Counted from the first letter of the stretch, positions 17,127 through 24,500 are shown. The stretch: 64,000 nt of DNA from Prescottella agglutinans (GCF_004011865.1 NZ_RKLP01000009.1:62001-126000); one strand, 5' to 3'. Numbers and translations are program-made. The notes: generated by a model from the letters alone, not told the origin.

Positions 17127-17522
17127 CTAGGACGTTTCGGCCTCGGCCTCGGTCTCGGTTTCGGCGTCCAGTGGGGCCGCCTTCACCGCCCGGATCCCGA
17201 GCCACGCGCCCATTAGGGTGAAGCCGAGCAGGCAGGCCGCGCCGATGGCGCCGAGTGCCGTGAGCATCGATTCCGGCATCGGGGCCAGCGCGCCGAGGCC
17301 GGCGAGGATCGAGAGCCCTCCGCCGATTGCGGTCCACGGCTTGCTCACCCGATGCGCGGTGGACCACGCGTCGTCGCTGTACATGGTCGTCGGGGTGCGG
17401 ATGCCCAGATAGGGATTTCGGCGCAGACGGCCACTCGCCGCCGCCCGAGAGGTCCACGCGATCACGGCGCCGCCGATGACGAACGTCAGGCACAGGGCTA
17501 TCCGCAATCCGATCGGGTCCAT
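17127..17522 (-). CDS. SdpI-family small membrane protein
   Basis: 131 residues with three to four predicted membrane segments (about 7-26, 64-84 and 90-112) and the diagnostic cytosolic loop NPYLGIRTPTTMYSDDAWST followed by HRVSKPW. This is the SdpI/YhfL signature, first known from the immunity protein to the Bacillus SDP toxin, though in actinobacteria the role is unproven. The acidic tail (ETETEAEAETS) is low-complexity. The gene lies opposite in direction to its left neighbour. Confidence 0.8.
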   Translation of the reverse strand: MDPIGLRIALCLTFVIGGAVIAWTSRAAASGRLRRNPYLGIRTPTTMYSDDAWSTAHRVSKPWTAIGGGLSILAGLGALAPMPESMLTALGAIGAACLLGFTLMGAWLGIRAVKAAPLDAETETEAEAETS

Positions 17523-17568
17523 ACCGCCACGCTAGATCACGAACGCACCGAATCGGTCGATCCCGGCA

Positions 17569-18339
17569 TCAGGTGAGTCGGTCGGTGCGCCGCCTCTCCG
17601 CGAACGCGGTCAGTGCCTCCCGGTTCGCCGGTCCACCCAGCATCTCGCGGAAGCAGGCATTCTCCCGCTCGCGGGCGGCGGCGATCTCGGCGCGGCGCGG
17701 TTCGGTCATGGTCTTCTTGACCGCGATCAAGCTCGAAACGGGCTTGGATGCAAGAATTTCGGCGTGGGAGCGTGCCACGTCCATGAGTTCGCCGGGCGCG
17801 CACACCCGCCACGCCAGGCCCATCTCCACGGCCCGGTCCGCGTCGATCCACTCCGAACTCATCAGCGCCCAGGCGGCGTTCTGCCTGCCGATCAGCGCCG
17901 GCATCAGGACGCTCGACGCGGCCTCGGGAGCCACACCGAGGTCGGTGAACGGGTACCTGAGGCGGGCCGCGCTCGACACGAACGTCAGGTCGGCGAAGCC
18001 CAGGATCGTCGCCCCGGCCCCCACCCCGACCCCGTTGACCGCGCAGATCAGCGGCTTGGGGAAGTTCGCCAGCGCATCGATCATGCCGTGGAAGCCGTGC
18101 CTGCCGCGCCGGAAGTCGGGGTCGGTCGTGAGGGCCTGCATCTCGCGGAGGTCGGCGCCGGCGCTGAAGGCGCGGCCGTTGCCGGTGAGCATGACGACCG
18201 CGACGTCCGGGTCCTGCGCGGCCGCCAGCAGGGCCTCGGTGGTGTCGTCGCACAGGGCTTCGTCGAATGCGTTGAGTGCCTCGGGGCGGTCGAGGGTCAG
18301 GGTCCGCACGCGGGCGCGGTCGTCGACGAGGATGCTCAT
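17569..18339 (-). CDS. Enoyl-CoA hydratase/isomerase family protein (crotonase fold)
   Basis: ATG 18339 gives 256 residues; a GTG at 18348 would add three. The crotonase fold is clear from LTLDRPEALNAFDEAL, the oxyanion-hole text GNGRAFSAGADLREM, and ICAVNGVGVGAGATILGFAD. At the second catalytic position (DLGVAPEAASSVLMP) Glu is present, so hydratase activity is plausible. It likely acts in fatty-acid or sterol side-chain beta-oxidation. A degenerate KstR-like box lies just upstream at 18351-18364. The gene is monocistronic and divergent from the SPFH gene. Confidence 0.9.
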   Translation of the reverse strand: MSILVDDRARVRTLTLDRPEALNAFDEALCDDTTEALLAAAQDPDVAVVMLTGNGRAFSAGADLREMQALTTDPDFRRGRHGFHGMIDALANFPKPLICAVNGVGVGAGATILGFADLTFVSSAARLRYPFTDLGVAPEAASSVLMPALIGRQNAAWALMSSEWIDADRAVEMGLAWRVCAPGELMDVARSHAEILASKPVSSLIAVKKTMTEPRRAEIAAARERENACFREMLGGPANREALTAFAERRRTDRLT

Positions 18340-18350
18340 CCTCAGCACAC

Positions 18351-18364
18351 TAGAACGTATTTCA
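18351..18364. promoter_or_regulatory. Degenerate KstR-like operator upstream of the enoyl-CoA hydratase
   Basis: TAGAACGTATTTCA keeps the left half (TAGAACGT) of the KstR-type consensus TnnAACnnGTTnnA and the final A, but the right half reads ATT instead of GTT. It lies 12 bases upstream of the enoyl-CoA hydratase ATG. KstR represses cholesterol and lipid degradation genes in mycobacteria and rhodococci. The match is imperfect and the site may not be bound. Confidence 0.3.
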
Positions 18365-18410
18365 AGTTCGTGGGGCGTTTGCCGCGACGGGGGCGTCGGC
18401 GATCCGGCGA

Positions 18411-18439
18411 TTGCCTAAAAAGTGATATCACTTTAATAT
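18411..18439 (+). promoter_or_regulatory. Promoter with internal 16-bp palindromic operator for the SPFH-RHH pair
   Basis: A -35-like TTGCCT (18411-18416) and a -10-like TAATAT (18434-18439) are exactly 17 bases apart. The spacer holds a perfect palindrome, AAAGTGATATCACTTT, at 18419-18434. An AT-rich perfect palindrome within a core promoter in high-GC DNA is a strong sign of a dimeric repressor site. The RHH protein encoded at 19428 is the obvious local candidate to bind it. Confidence 0.65.
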
Positions 18440-18489
18440 CTGTTTCGGCGGTACGCGTCGAGGCGGGCCGCGCCGACGAGGAGGGCACG

Positions 18490-19416
18490 ATGACATCGGT
18501 AACCGAGTTCGCTCCCAGGGATGCGATCGATTCGACGGGGGTGGAGGAGCGTCCGGGCTGGTCCGCGAACGGGTGGCCGTTCGCGATCGGCGGACTGCTG
18601 GCGCTCATCGTCGGCGCCGGTCTGATCGCCGCCGGGATCTTCCTCGGGTCGGACCCGAACATCGCGCTCATCGTCGCCGGGGGAGTACTCGTCTTCGTCG
18701 CCCTCGACGCCCTCGTGGGACTCGTGCTCGTCGAGCCCGGCCAGGCCCGGGTCCTGCAGTTGCTGCAGGGGTCGTATGCGGGCACGCTGCGCGAGAACGG
18801 TCTGCGCTGGGTCAACCCGCTGAACACCCGGCGGGCGATCTCCACGCGAATCCGCAACCATGACACCGGCAAGGCGAAGGTCAACGACGCGGACGGCAAT
18901 CCGATCGAGATCTCCGCGGTCATCGTGTGGCAGGTGCGCGACACCGCCCGCGCCATGTTCGACGTCGACGACTTCGAGGAGTTCGTGGCGGTCCAGACCG
19001 AGGCCGCGGTGCGACACATCGCCGGCAGCTACCCGTACGACGGCGACGGGACGTCGATCTCGTTGCGGCAGAACGCGGACGAGATCACCTCGCGGCTGTC
19101 CGACGAGGTGGGCGAGCGGGTGCGGTCCGCGGGCGTCCAGGTGATCGAGTCGCGCATCAACCAGCTCGCGTACGCCCCGGAGATCGCGCAGGCGATGCTG
19201 CGCCGACAGCAGGCCGGAGCCGTCATCGCGGCGCGCGAGCAGATCGTCCACGGCGCGGTCGGCATGGTCGCCTCGGCGCTGGAGCGGCTCGAGCGCGAGC
19301 ACACCGTCGAACTGGACGAGGAACGCAAGGCGGCGATGGTCTCGAACCTGCTCGTGGTGCTGTGCGGCGACCAGAGCGCACAGCCGATCGTCAACACCGG
19401 AACCCTCTACCAGTAG
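18490..19416 (+). CDS. SPFH/Band-7 domain membrane protein
   Basis: ATG 18490 follows GAGGAGG (18478-18484) and gives 308 residues. Two hydrophobic helices (about 28-50 and 58-82) anchor an SPFH domain (VEPGQARVLQLLQGSYAGTL to SRINQLAYAPEIAQAML) and a coiled C-terminus. SPFH proteins form ring-shaped cages that organise membrane microdomains or regulate proteases. The same frame is open far upstream but crosses the divergent hydratase gene, so that extension is not coding. A small RHH gene follows 11 bases later. Confidence 0.88.
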   Translation: MTSVTEFAPRDAIDSTGVEERPGWSANGWPFAIGGLLALIVGAGLIAAGIFLGSDPNIALIVAGGVLVFVALDALVGLVLVEPGQARVLQLLQGSYAGTLRENGLRWVNPLNTRRAISTRIRNHDTGKAKVNDADGNPIEISAVIVWQVRDTARAMFDVDDFEEFVAVQTEAAVRHIAGSYPYDGDGTSISLRQNADEITSRLSDEVGERVRSAGVQVIESRINQLAYAPEIAQAMLRRQQAGAVIAAREQIVHGAVGMVASALERLEREHTVELDEERKAAMVSNLLVVLCGDQSAQPIVNTGTLYQ

Positions 19417-19427
19417 GCTGCGCCGTC

Positions 19428-19628
19428 ATGGTCGAACGCAAGAAGGTGCTGTTGCGCCTCGACCCCGCGGTGCACGACGCGCTCGCACGATGGGCCGCAG
19501 ACGAACTGCGCAGTACCAACGCACAGATCGAGTTCCTGTTACGGCGAGCGCTCGACGACGCGGGACGGGCGCCGTCGAACGCCGAGCGGATGCGGCGCCC
19601 GGGGCGTCCGCGCAAGGACGAGGAATAG
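19428..19628 (+). CDS. Ribbon-helix-helix (Arc/HicB-type) small DNA-binding protein
   Basis: 66 residues. KKVLLRLDPAVHDALARWA is the beta-strand plus first helix of an Arc/MetJ fold, NAQIEFLLRRALDDAG is the second helix, and a basic tail RRPGRPRK resembles an AT-hook (RPGRP). The gene is 11 bases behind the SPFH gene and probably co-transcribed from the palindrome-bearing promoter, so autoregulation is likely. Similar proteins are often annotated as HicB or toxin-antitoxin components, but no toxin is visible here. Confidence 0.8.
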   Translation: MVERKKVLLRLDPAVHDALARWAADELRSTNAQIEFLLRRALDDAGRAPSNAERMRRPGRPRKDEE

Positions 19629-19635
19629 AGACGCA

Positions 19636-19669
19636 GACGGGGCCCGGCGGCGAACCGCCGGGCCCCGTC
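19636..19669. terminator. Strong bidirectional hairpin terminator
   Basis: GACGGGGCCCGGCGG (19636-19650) pairs perfectly with 19655-19669 through a CGAA tetraloop, a 15-bp stem. It starts 7 bases after the RHH stop and lies 10 bases before the end of the convergent MBL gene, so it can serve both strands. There is no U-tract, as is common for actinobacterial terminators. Confidence 0.85.
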
Positions 19670-19679
19670 GCGTTCTCGG

Positions 19680-20678
19680 TCAGCTGCGGGCGAACCGCGC
19701 AGGCTCGGTGCCGGGAACCGCGGCGACCTGCCCGCGGGCGACCAGGTGCCGCAGGTGGGCGGCGGCCTCCGACAGCGCCATGCCCTTCGCCATCGGGTGG
19801 AACTTGTCCCACGGCCGGTACCACTTCATCCGCTCGGCCACCTGCCACACGGTGATCTCGTCGTCGGCGAACGCCTCGTAGAGATGGTCGAGGCGTTCCT
19901 CGTGGTGATCGATCAGTTCGCCGGCACGGCCCGCCACGTCGAGGATCGGGACACCGTGCGCCCCGAGTCCGCGGGTGATGTCCATCTTCTGCACGCGGCG
20001 CAGCGACTCCATGAACTCCGCGAGCGCGTCGCGTTCCTCGAGCGGGTACTCGAAGTTGCCGACGTGCGGCGTGGTCTTCTGCAGCACGTGGTCGCCGGTG
20101 AACATGACGTCGGCGTCCTCGAGGTAGAAGCACACGTGGCCGGGGGTGTGGCCCGGCGTGAACACGGCCCGCAGGTCGCGCCCGGTGAGGGCGATCAGTT
20201 CGTCGTCGACGAGGATCCGGTCGGGCGCCGACTCCGGCCCGACGGGCGCGTCGCCCTCGGCGGCCCGCGCGAACGCCTCGCGGTCGGCGAGCGGAGCGCC
20301 GGCGCGTTCGAGATTGGCCAGGTGGTAGTCCATCCACTCCTGGTCCCGGCCGGACGACATCTTCTCGAACATGTCGTGATCGGCCTCGTGCATCGCGATC
20401 CACGCGCCGGACGCCTCCCGTACCCGCCCGCACAGACCCGTGTGGTCGGGATGGAAGTGGGTGAGCACGACGCCCTCGACGTCGGCCACCGAGTGCCCGA
20501 TCGACTCGAGGCCCGCCGTCAGGCCGTCCCAACCCTCGTCGCCGTCCCAGCCGGCGTCGACGAGGATCAGGCCGCCCGGCGACTCCATCGCGTACACGAG
20601 GGTGCTGCCCAGCGGGTTGTGGGACATGGGGACCGTGATCTGGAAGATGCCATCACCGATGGCCGAAGCGCCACTCAT
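19680..20678 (-). CDS. MBL-fold metallo-hydrolase
   Basis: 332 residues. The zinc-binding motif HxHxDH is THFHPDHTG, and further metal ligands lie in TPGHTPGHVCFY and FTGDHVLQK. A C-terminal winged-helix-like section (about 260-325, DEITVWQVAERMKWYRP) is typical of the LACTB2-like group. The substrate may be an acyl-CoA thioester, a lactone or another ester; the sequence does not decide. Two operator-like sites lie 25-53 bases upstream. The start is ATG 20678. Confidence 0.88.
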   Translation of the reverse strand: MSGASAIGDGIFQITVPMSHNPLGSTLVYAMESPGGLILVDAGWDGDEGWDGLTAGLESIGHSVADVEGVVLTHFHPDHTGLCGRVREASGAWIAMHEADHDMFEKMSSGRDQEWMDYHLANLERAGAPLADREAFARAAEGDAPVGPESAPDRILVDDELIALTGRDLRAVFTPGHTPGHVCFYLEDADVMFTGDHVLQKTTPHVGNFEYPLEERDALAEFMESLRRVQKMDITRGLGAHGVPILDVAGRAGELIDHHEERLDHLYEAFADDEITVWQVAERMKWYRPWDKFHPMAKGMALSEAAAHLRHLVARGQVAAVPGTEPARFARS

Positions 20679-20702
20679 ATACGCAACCTCGTTGGTTAGA
20701 TG

Positions 20703-20716
20703 AAGAACCCGTTCTA
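20703..20716. promoter_or_regulatory. KstR-like operator upstream of the MBL hydrolase
   Basis: AAGAACCCGTTCTA matches the KstR-type consensus TnnAACnnGTTnnA at every fixed position except the first T. The arms AGAAC and GTTCT are an exact inverted repeat. It lies 25 bases upstream of the MBL gene start. If functional, it would place the hydrolase under sterol/lipid-responsive TetR control. Confidence 0.5.
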
Positions 20717-20717
20717 C

Positions 20718-20731
20718 CTATGACGTCATAG
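20718..20731. promoter_or_regulatory. Perfect 14-bp palindrome adjacent to the KstR-like box
   Basis: CTATGACGTCATAG is a perfect palindrome, one base after the KstR-like box, between the divergent MBL and GNAT genes. It is likely the operator of a second dimeric regulator (TetR, GntR or similar). The regulator is not encoded next to it. Confidence 0.5.
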
Positions 20732-20794
20732 TTACCCGCAGCCGCGTCCGCGCGGGTGAACGGGTCCCACTTATCGGTACGGGGCGGTGCGGGA

Positions 20795-21073
20795 CTAGGC
20801 GACCAGGTCCGCGTACTCGGGGTGCGTGGCGACGTACTTCTCCACGTAGGAGCACGACGGCACGATCTTGAAGCCCTGTTCGCGGGACCTGTCGAGGGCC
20901 GCCTTGACCACCTGGCCGGCCAGGCCCTGCCCGCGGAAGTCCGGGTTCGTGACGGTGTGCCCGAAGTCCCGCACGCCGTTCGCCTCGACGTAGTCGGCGT
21001 ACCCGGCGAGGGCGTCGTCGACGTAGATCTCGAACCGGTTGTCGTCCGCGTTGTGCTCGATCCTGTTCGCCAC
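20795..21073 (-). CDS. Small GNAT-family N-acetyltransferase (YjdJ-like)
   Basis: GTG 21073, with AAAGGAG (21081-21087 on the complement) placed 7 bases ahead, gives 92 residues. The compact YjdJ-type GNAT carries an acetyl-CoA loop NPDFRGQGLAGQVVKAAL and ends KIVPSCSYVEKYVATHPEY, the pattern of the human GTLF3B/YjdJ group. Such proteins lack a separate substrate-binding domain. The acceptor is unknown. The GTG is preferred to upstream in-frame starts because of the SD. Confidence 0.88.
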   Translation of the reverse strand: MANRIEHNADDNRFEIYVDDALAGYADYVEANGVRDFGHTVTNPDFRGQGLAGQVVKAALDRSREQGFKIVPSCSYVEKYVATHPEYADLVA

Positions 21074-21284
21074 GGCCGGGCTCCTTTCGTTTTGCTTACG
21101 ATCGCACGTTACCTGGGTACAGCACCGGCGCAGGGACCGAATATTCCCGCAGACCGGCCCGCGCCGCCTGCGCCGATGCGATACTGATCTCGCATCTACG
21201 AGCGGCTGACGATCGCGCCGGATCCGGCGTCGGGTGGGCCACCCCTCGTTTCGGGTCCGCCGCCTCGGGAAGTGAGGGCGTGCG

Positions 21285-21734
21285 GTGAACGACACGGAAC
21301 TCGACGAACTCGGACCCATCGACTATCTCGTGGTGGAATTCCCGGCTGACCGGAAACCGGACGGATCGGCTCTGCCGCACCTGCGCGACCTCGTCGAGCG
21401 GGGCATCATCCGCGTGCTCGACCTGGTGTTCGTCCGGAAGGACGCCGACGGCGCCTTGGCCGGAATCGCAATCGAGGACCTGGGTTTCGAGGGCGGGATC
21501 GACGTGACACTGTTCGCGGAGGCGGCGTCGGGCCTGCTCGACCGGTCCGATCTCGAGGAGGCCGCGGCCGTCCTCGAACCGGGTTGCGCCGGCGCGGTCC
21601 TGGTCTACGAGAACTGTTGGGCCGCACCGTTCGCGGCCGCACTGCGACGCGAGGGCGCCGAGCTCGTCGCCTCGGGGAGGATTCCCATCCAAGGCGTGCT
21701 GTCGGCGCTCGACGCGCTCGACGACGCCAGCTGA
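21285..21734 (+). CDS. DUF6325-type small protein
   Basis: A 149-residue acidic cytosolic protein starting at GTG 21285. The text LGPIDYLVVEFPADR, then LRDLVERGIIRVLDLVFVRK and AGAVLVYENCWAAPFAAALR, is typical of actinobacterial DUF6325/DUF1269-like proteins, whose function is unknown. It is followed 18 bases later by the SHOCT protein gene, an association that recurs in actinobacteria and suggests one functional set. Confidence 0.8.
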   Translation: MNDTELDELGPIDYLVVEFPADRKPDGSALPHLRDLVERGIIRVLDLVFVRKDADGALAGIAIEDLGFEGGIDVTLFAEAASGLLDRSDLEEAAAVLEPGCAGAVLVYENCWAAPFAAALRREGAELVASGRIPIQGVLSALDALDDAS

Positions 21735-21752
21735 GAGATCGAGGAGCGCATC

Positions 21753-22043
21753 ATGCCTGGACTTCTGAGAGGTGTAGCCCGGACCGCGGTGGTCGCCGGA
21801 ACCGCGACGGCGGTATCCAACCGAGTGTCGCGTCGTCAGGGACAGCGCTGGGCCGCACAGGAGCAGCCCCCGCAGTACCAAACCCCGCCACCGCCACCGC
21901 CCGCCCCGCCGGCTCCTCCCGCGCCGGGCGCGGGACCTGTCGACCGCATCGAGGCCCTCAAACAACTCGGCGAGCTCAAGGCCCAGGGGGTCCTCACCGA
22001 GGAAGAGTTCGCCGCCGAGAAGGCCAGAATCCTGGCTTCGTGA
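21753..22043 (+). CDS. SHOCT-domain protein with proline-rich linker
   Basis: 96 residues: a short hydrophobic N-terminus (RGVARTAVVAGTATAVSNRV), a Pro-rich spacer with several PPP runs around residues 43-60, and a C-terminal SHOCT motif IEALKQLGELKAQGVLTEEE. SHOCT is a short oligomerisation motif often found at termini of membrane-linked proteins. It is the second gene of a three-gene unit. Confidence 0.85.
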   Translation: MPGLLRGVARTAVVAGTATAVSNRVSRRQGQRWAAQEQPPQYQTPPPPPPAPPAPPAPGAGPVDRIEALKQLGELKAQGVLTEEEFAAEKARILAS

Positions 22044-22080
22044 GCGGTGCCCGGTCGACAGGGAGAGACGGAGCCGAGAG

Positions 22081-22458
22081 ATGGACAGCTTCTGGGAGTT
22101 CTTCTGGGTGGTCCTGGCGTGTTTCGCGTTCGGCGCGTACTTGATCGTGCTCTTCGCGATCTTCGCCGATCTGTTCAGGGATCACGAGACGCGGGGATGG
22201 GCGAAGGCGGCGTGGATTCTCTTCCTTTTCGTCGTGCCGTTCTTCTCGGCGCTCATCTACCTGATCGTCAGGGGACAAGACATGGCGCGCCGCTCGCGTT
22301 CCGCGTCCGAACGGCTCGCGGAGAGCCAGGACGCGACCGCCCGGCGGATCGTGGGCAAGTCTCGCGCCGAACAGATCTCCGACGCCCAGAGACTGCGGAG
22401 CGCCGGCGTCATCAGTGACGAAGAGTTCGCGGCGCTCAAAGCCAAGGCCCTTTCATAA
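22081..22458 (+). CDS. Two-TM membrane protein with PLDc_N-like and SHOCT domains
   Basis: 125 residues. Two membrane helices (about 6-30 and 42-64) form a cardiolipin-synthase-N-like (PLDc_N) hairpin without a catalytic domain, followed by a cytosolic helix and a C-terminal SHOCT motif (ISDAQRLRSAGVISDEEFAA). It closes the DUF6325-SHOCT-SHOCT unit. Shared SHOCT motifs in adjacent proteins suggest that they oligomerise together. Confidence 0.85.
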   Translation: MDSFWEFFWVVLACFAFGAYLIVLFAIFADLFRDHETRGWAKAAWILFLFVVPFFSALIYLIVRGQDMARRSRSASERLAESQDATARRIVGKSRAEQISDAQRLRSAGVISDEEFAALKAKALS

Positions 22459-22603
22459 CTGCCTTCGGGCCCCGAACTACCGACGCCGAGTCGGCAATTC
22501 GGTGTTGGATGTGCGCACATCCATGGCGATGGTCGACTCGTGCGGTCCGGCATGGGTGAACAGCACTCAGATCGTCGGGCTCGGCCGCGGGATCACCGTT
22601 TTC

Positions 22604-22711
22604 TCAGTAGTAGCAGTACCCACCAAGCTCACACGGGACGTTCCGCATGAGCCAGATCCGAGTCGATTCGGGCAGGAACCAGAGCGTCCACCAGATGGGT
22701 GCGAAGTCCAT
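22604..22711 (-). CDS. Candidate micropeptide B with PC-x-x-GG-x-C motif
   Basis: A 35-residue ORF, ATG 22711, preceded by GAGGGGAG with about 8-base spacing; two further ATGs sit directly upstream in frame (22714, 22717). The N-terminus is hydrophobic and aromatic (FAPIWWTLWFLPE) and the C-terminus reads NVPCELGGYCYY. The ORF upstream (micropeptide A) stops in a TGA that overlaps the first of the three ATGs, giving ATGA coupling. The PC[DE][FL]GG[HY]C block is shared with A mainly through synonymous or conservative codon changes, which argues for coding. Function unknown: a membrane micropeptide, toxin or precursor peptide are possible. Confidence 0.45.
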   Translation of the reverse strand: MDFAPIWWTLWFLPESTRIWLMRNVPCELGGYCYY

Positions 22712-22713
22712 CA

Positions 22714-22791
22714 TCATCTCCCCTCAGGGCAGTGCCCGCCGAAGTCGCACGGGATCACGGCCCAGATCATGCGCCGCCACTCCCACGGCAA
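22714..22791 (-). CDS. Candidate micropeptide A with PC-x-x-GG-x-C motif
   Basis: A 25-residue ORF if started at TTG 22791, or 18 residues from ATG 22770. It reads LPWEWRRMIW, then VIPCDFGGHCPEGR. Micropeptide B has LPESTRIW and VPCELGGYC in the same order, so the two look like tandem copies of one short gene. The first start is uncertain and no strong SD was seen for A. Its stop overlaps the start of B. Confidence 0.35.
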   Translation of the reverse strand: MPWEWRRMIWAVIPCDFGGHCPEGR

Positions 22792-22904
22792 CGGTGAGTG
22801 ACCACATCGAGCTACCAGGGATCACGTGTAACCCCCAGGGTGTCTGACCGCCCCGACCCTGTCTGGTCAGGCTGGACCTCAGGGTGGCCGAACGGAAGGT
22901 TTGA

Positions 22905-23053
22905 ATGGACATCCACTCGACCAGGTCCTGCGGAACCAGATGCGCCGTCGCGCCGCCCTCGACGGCGATGCACACGACCGTCGGGTAGTCCATGACCGAC
23001 TCGGGTAGTCGGAGTGTGCGGAGACGGGCGGCCTGTTCCTCGGGGTTCGTACT
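22905..23053 (-). pseudogene. Protein-like remnant downstream of the 23054 gene
   Basis: Directly after the TAG that ends the membrane-protein gene (23054), the same frame continues with protein-like text: NPEEQAARLRTLRLPESVMD, then GGATAHLVPQDLVEW, before degenerating. No ATG, GTG or TTG lies ahead of ATG 22993. It may be the remnant of an independent gene that lost its start, or an ancient C-terminal extension cut off by the amber codon. No family was recognised. Confidence 0.3.
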
Positions 23054-24484
23054 CTAGCTCGACTCGGTCTCAGGCTCTTGGCCGGCGACGGCTTCCGCGC
23101 CGTCGGGAGTGCCGCTGTCGGGCGGCCCGCCGGCCAGAACCGGACGGATCAGGACCTCGAGCGCCAGGAGGGCGAGCAGTCCGATGAGCACGATCCACAG
23201 CACCACGAGACCGGTGGGGTAGCGCCAGAAGACCAGCAGCAGAGCGGCGACCCCGATGATGAGGCACCGCAGCGGAACTCGTGCCTGGGCGGCCCACCGT
23301 TCCACCGTGGTCGGCGTCCGGCCGGGTGTGGGGTGGCGGGCGATGTCGAGTCCCCGGCCGAATCCGCGCCGCACGAACGTCGCCGACGACGAGCCACCGA
23401 TCAGGTACGCGCCCAGCGCGATCACGAGGCCGAACACCGCGACGGCCCGCAGGGTGGTCCGCAGCGGCACCAGGACGGTGTCGATCACCGCGGTCGCGGC
23501 ATCGGGTGAGAGGACGTCCGGCGGAACCTCGTTGAGGTAGATCGCGCGCCCGATGAGGATCCCGATCGCCAGGACGAGCATCCCCAGGGCGATCGACAGC
23601 CCCGCGAGCGACAGCGTGTGCAACCGACGTCCGCTGGGTGCGACGGCGACGGCAGCGGCCGCGCACGCGATGGTCAACCAGGGCAGCACGGCCGAGACCT
23701 TGTCCAGGGCGTTGACCGCGCGCTGCGCCTTCACGAGGTCGGGCGACTGGAACAGCACGAACTGCTTGTCCACGGTCGGAATCTTCTCGGCGAACGTGAA
23801 GCCGCGGTCGGTCAGTTCGGTGCGCACGTTGTCGATGATCGTCGCGAGCGAGATGCTGACGGTGCCGCTCTCGTCGACCTCGACCGAACTGGGCCCGTAG
23901 TTGCCCGTCACCACCGACACGAGTGCGGTGTGTGCGGTGCGGTTGGCTTGAATCCAGAGGTCCTCGAACTGTTGTGACTGGACGAACGTGGTCACGGTGT
24001 CGCTGATGAAGCCCTTTGCCTGCCCGGCGATCACGGGCCCCAGCCCGGAGAGGATCTGATTGACCCGAGGGGCGTTCTCGGCCAGGTTCGAGGCGTCGGT
24101 GAGCGCCGTCAGCGCCTCGGTGGTGAGTGCTTCGACGTCGACGCGGTCGAAGATCTCGTCCGTGATCTGGTTCGAGATCTCCGCCTGGATCGCCGGATCC
24201 TCGCCCAGCGGTGCGACGGTGGTGACGTACCGATCGGTGTCGAGGATCTGACTGCGGGTGAACCGGGATGTCACCGAAACGATGGACAACACCGCCACCA
24301 GCACGAGCAGGATCGTCACCGCGATCCACCGCATGGTGTGTCGCGGGGCGCGTGCGACCGTCTCCGGTGCGGCGGTGGTGGTTTCGGCGACCTGCGTGCG
24401 CAGTGCCGTCACCTCGTCGCGCAACCGGAGGAGTTCGGCGCGTTCGTTCTCGTCGAGCGGCCGGGTGCCGTTGCCGTTGTCCAT
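23054..24484 (-). CDS. Multi-pass membrane protein with coiled-coil N-terminus and large extracytoplasmic loop
   Basis: 476 residues. An N-terminal coiled coil (LDENERAELLRLRDEVTALR) precedes TM1 (about 52-74). A large, mostly hydrophilic, presumably extracytoplasmic domain (about 75-270) follows, then four to five further membrane helices (about 272-440) and a polar tail. Similar actinobacterial integral membrane proteins have no assigned function. It lies 16 bases downstream of the small DUF7144-like gene on the same strand and is probably co-transcribed. Confidence 0.8.
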   Translation of the reverse strand: MDNGNGTRPLDENERAELLRLRDEVTALRTQVAETTTAAPETVARAPRHTMRWIAVTILLVLVAVLSIVSVTSRFTRSQILDTDRYVTTVAPLGEDPAIQAEISNQITDEIFDRVDVEALTTEALTALTDASNLAENAPRVNQILSGLGPVIAGQAKGFISDTVTTFVQSQQFEDLWIQANRTAHTALVSVVTGNYGPSSVEVDESGTVSISLATIIDNVRTELTDRGFTFAEKIPTVDKQFVLFQSPDLVKAQRAVNALDKVSAVLPWLTIACAAAAVAVAPSGRRLHTLSLAGLSIALGMLVLAIGILIGRAIYLNEVPPDVLSPDAATAVIDTVLVPLRTTLRAVAVFGLVIALGAYLIGGSSSATFVRRGFGRGLDIARHPTPGRTPTTVERWAAQARVPLRCLIIGVAALLLVFWRYPTGLVVLWIVLIGLLALLALEVLIRPVLAGGPPDSGTPDGAEAVAGQEPETESS

Positions 24485-24500
24485 CGTTATCCCGTCCAGG

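Noticed and set aside
17764-18489. Upstream extension of the SPFH frame
   Set aside because: It runs antisense through the enoyl-CoA hydratase and across the promoter palindrome; ATG 18490 has a strong SD.
19428-19628. Toxin-antitoxin pair with the SPFH gene as toxin
   Set aside because: The SPFH protein is a scaffold family with no toxin domain; only the RHH fold resembles an antitoxin.
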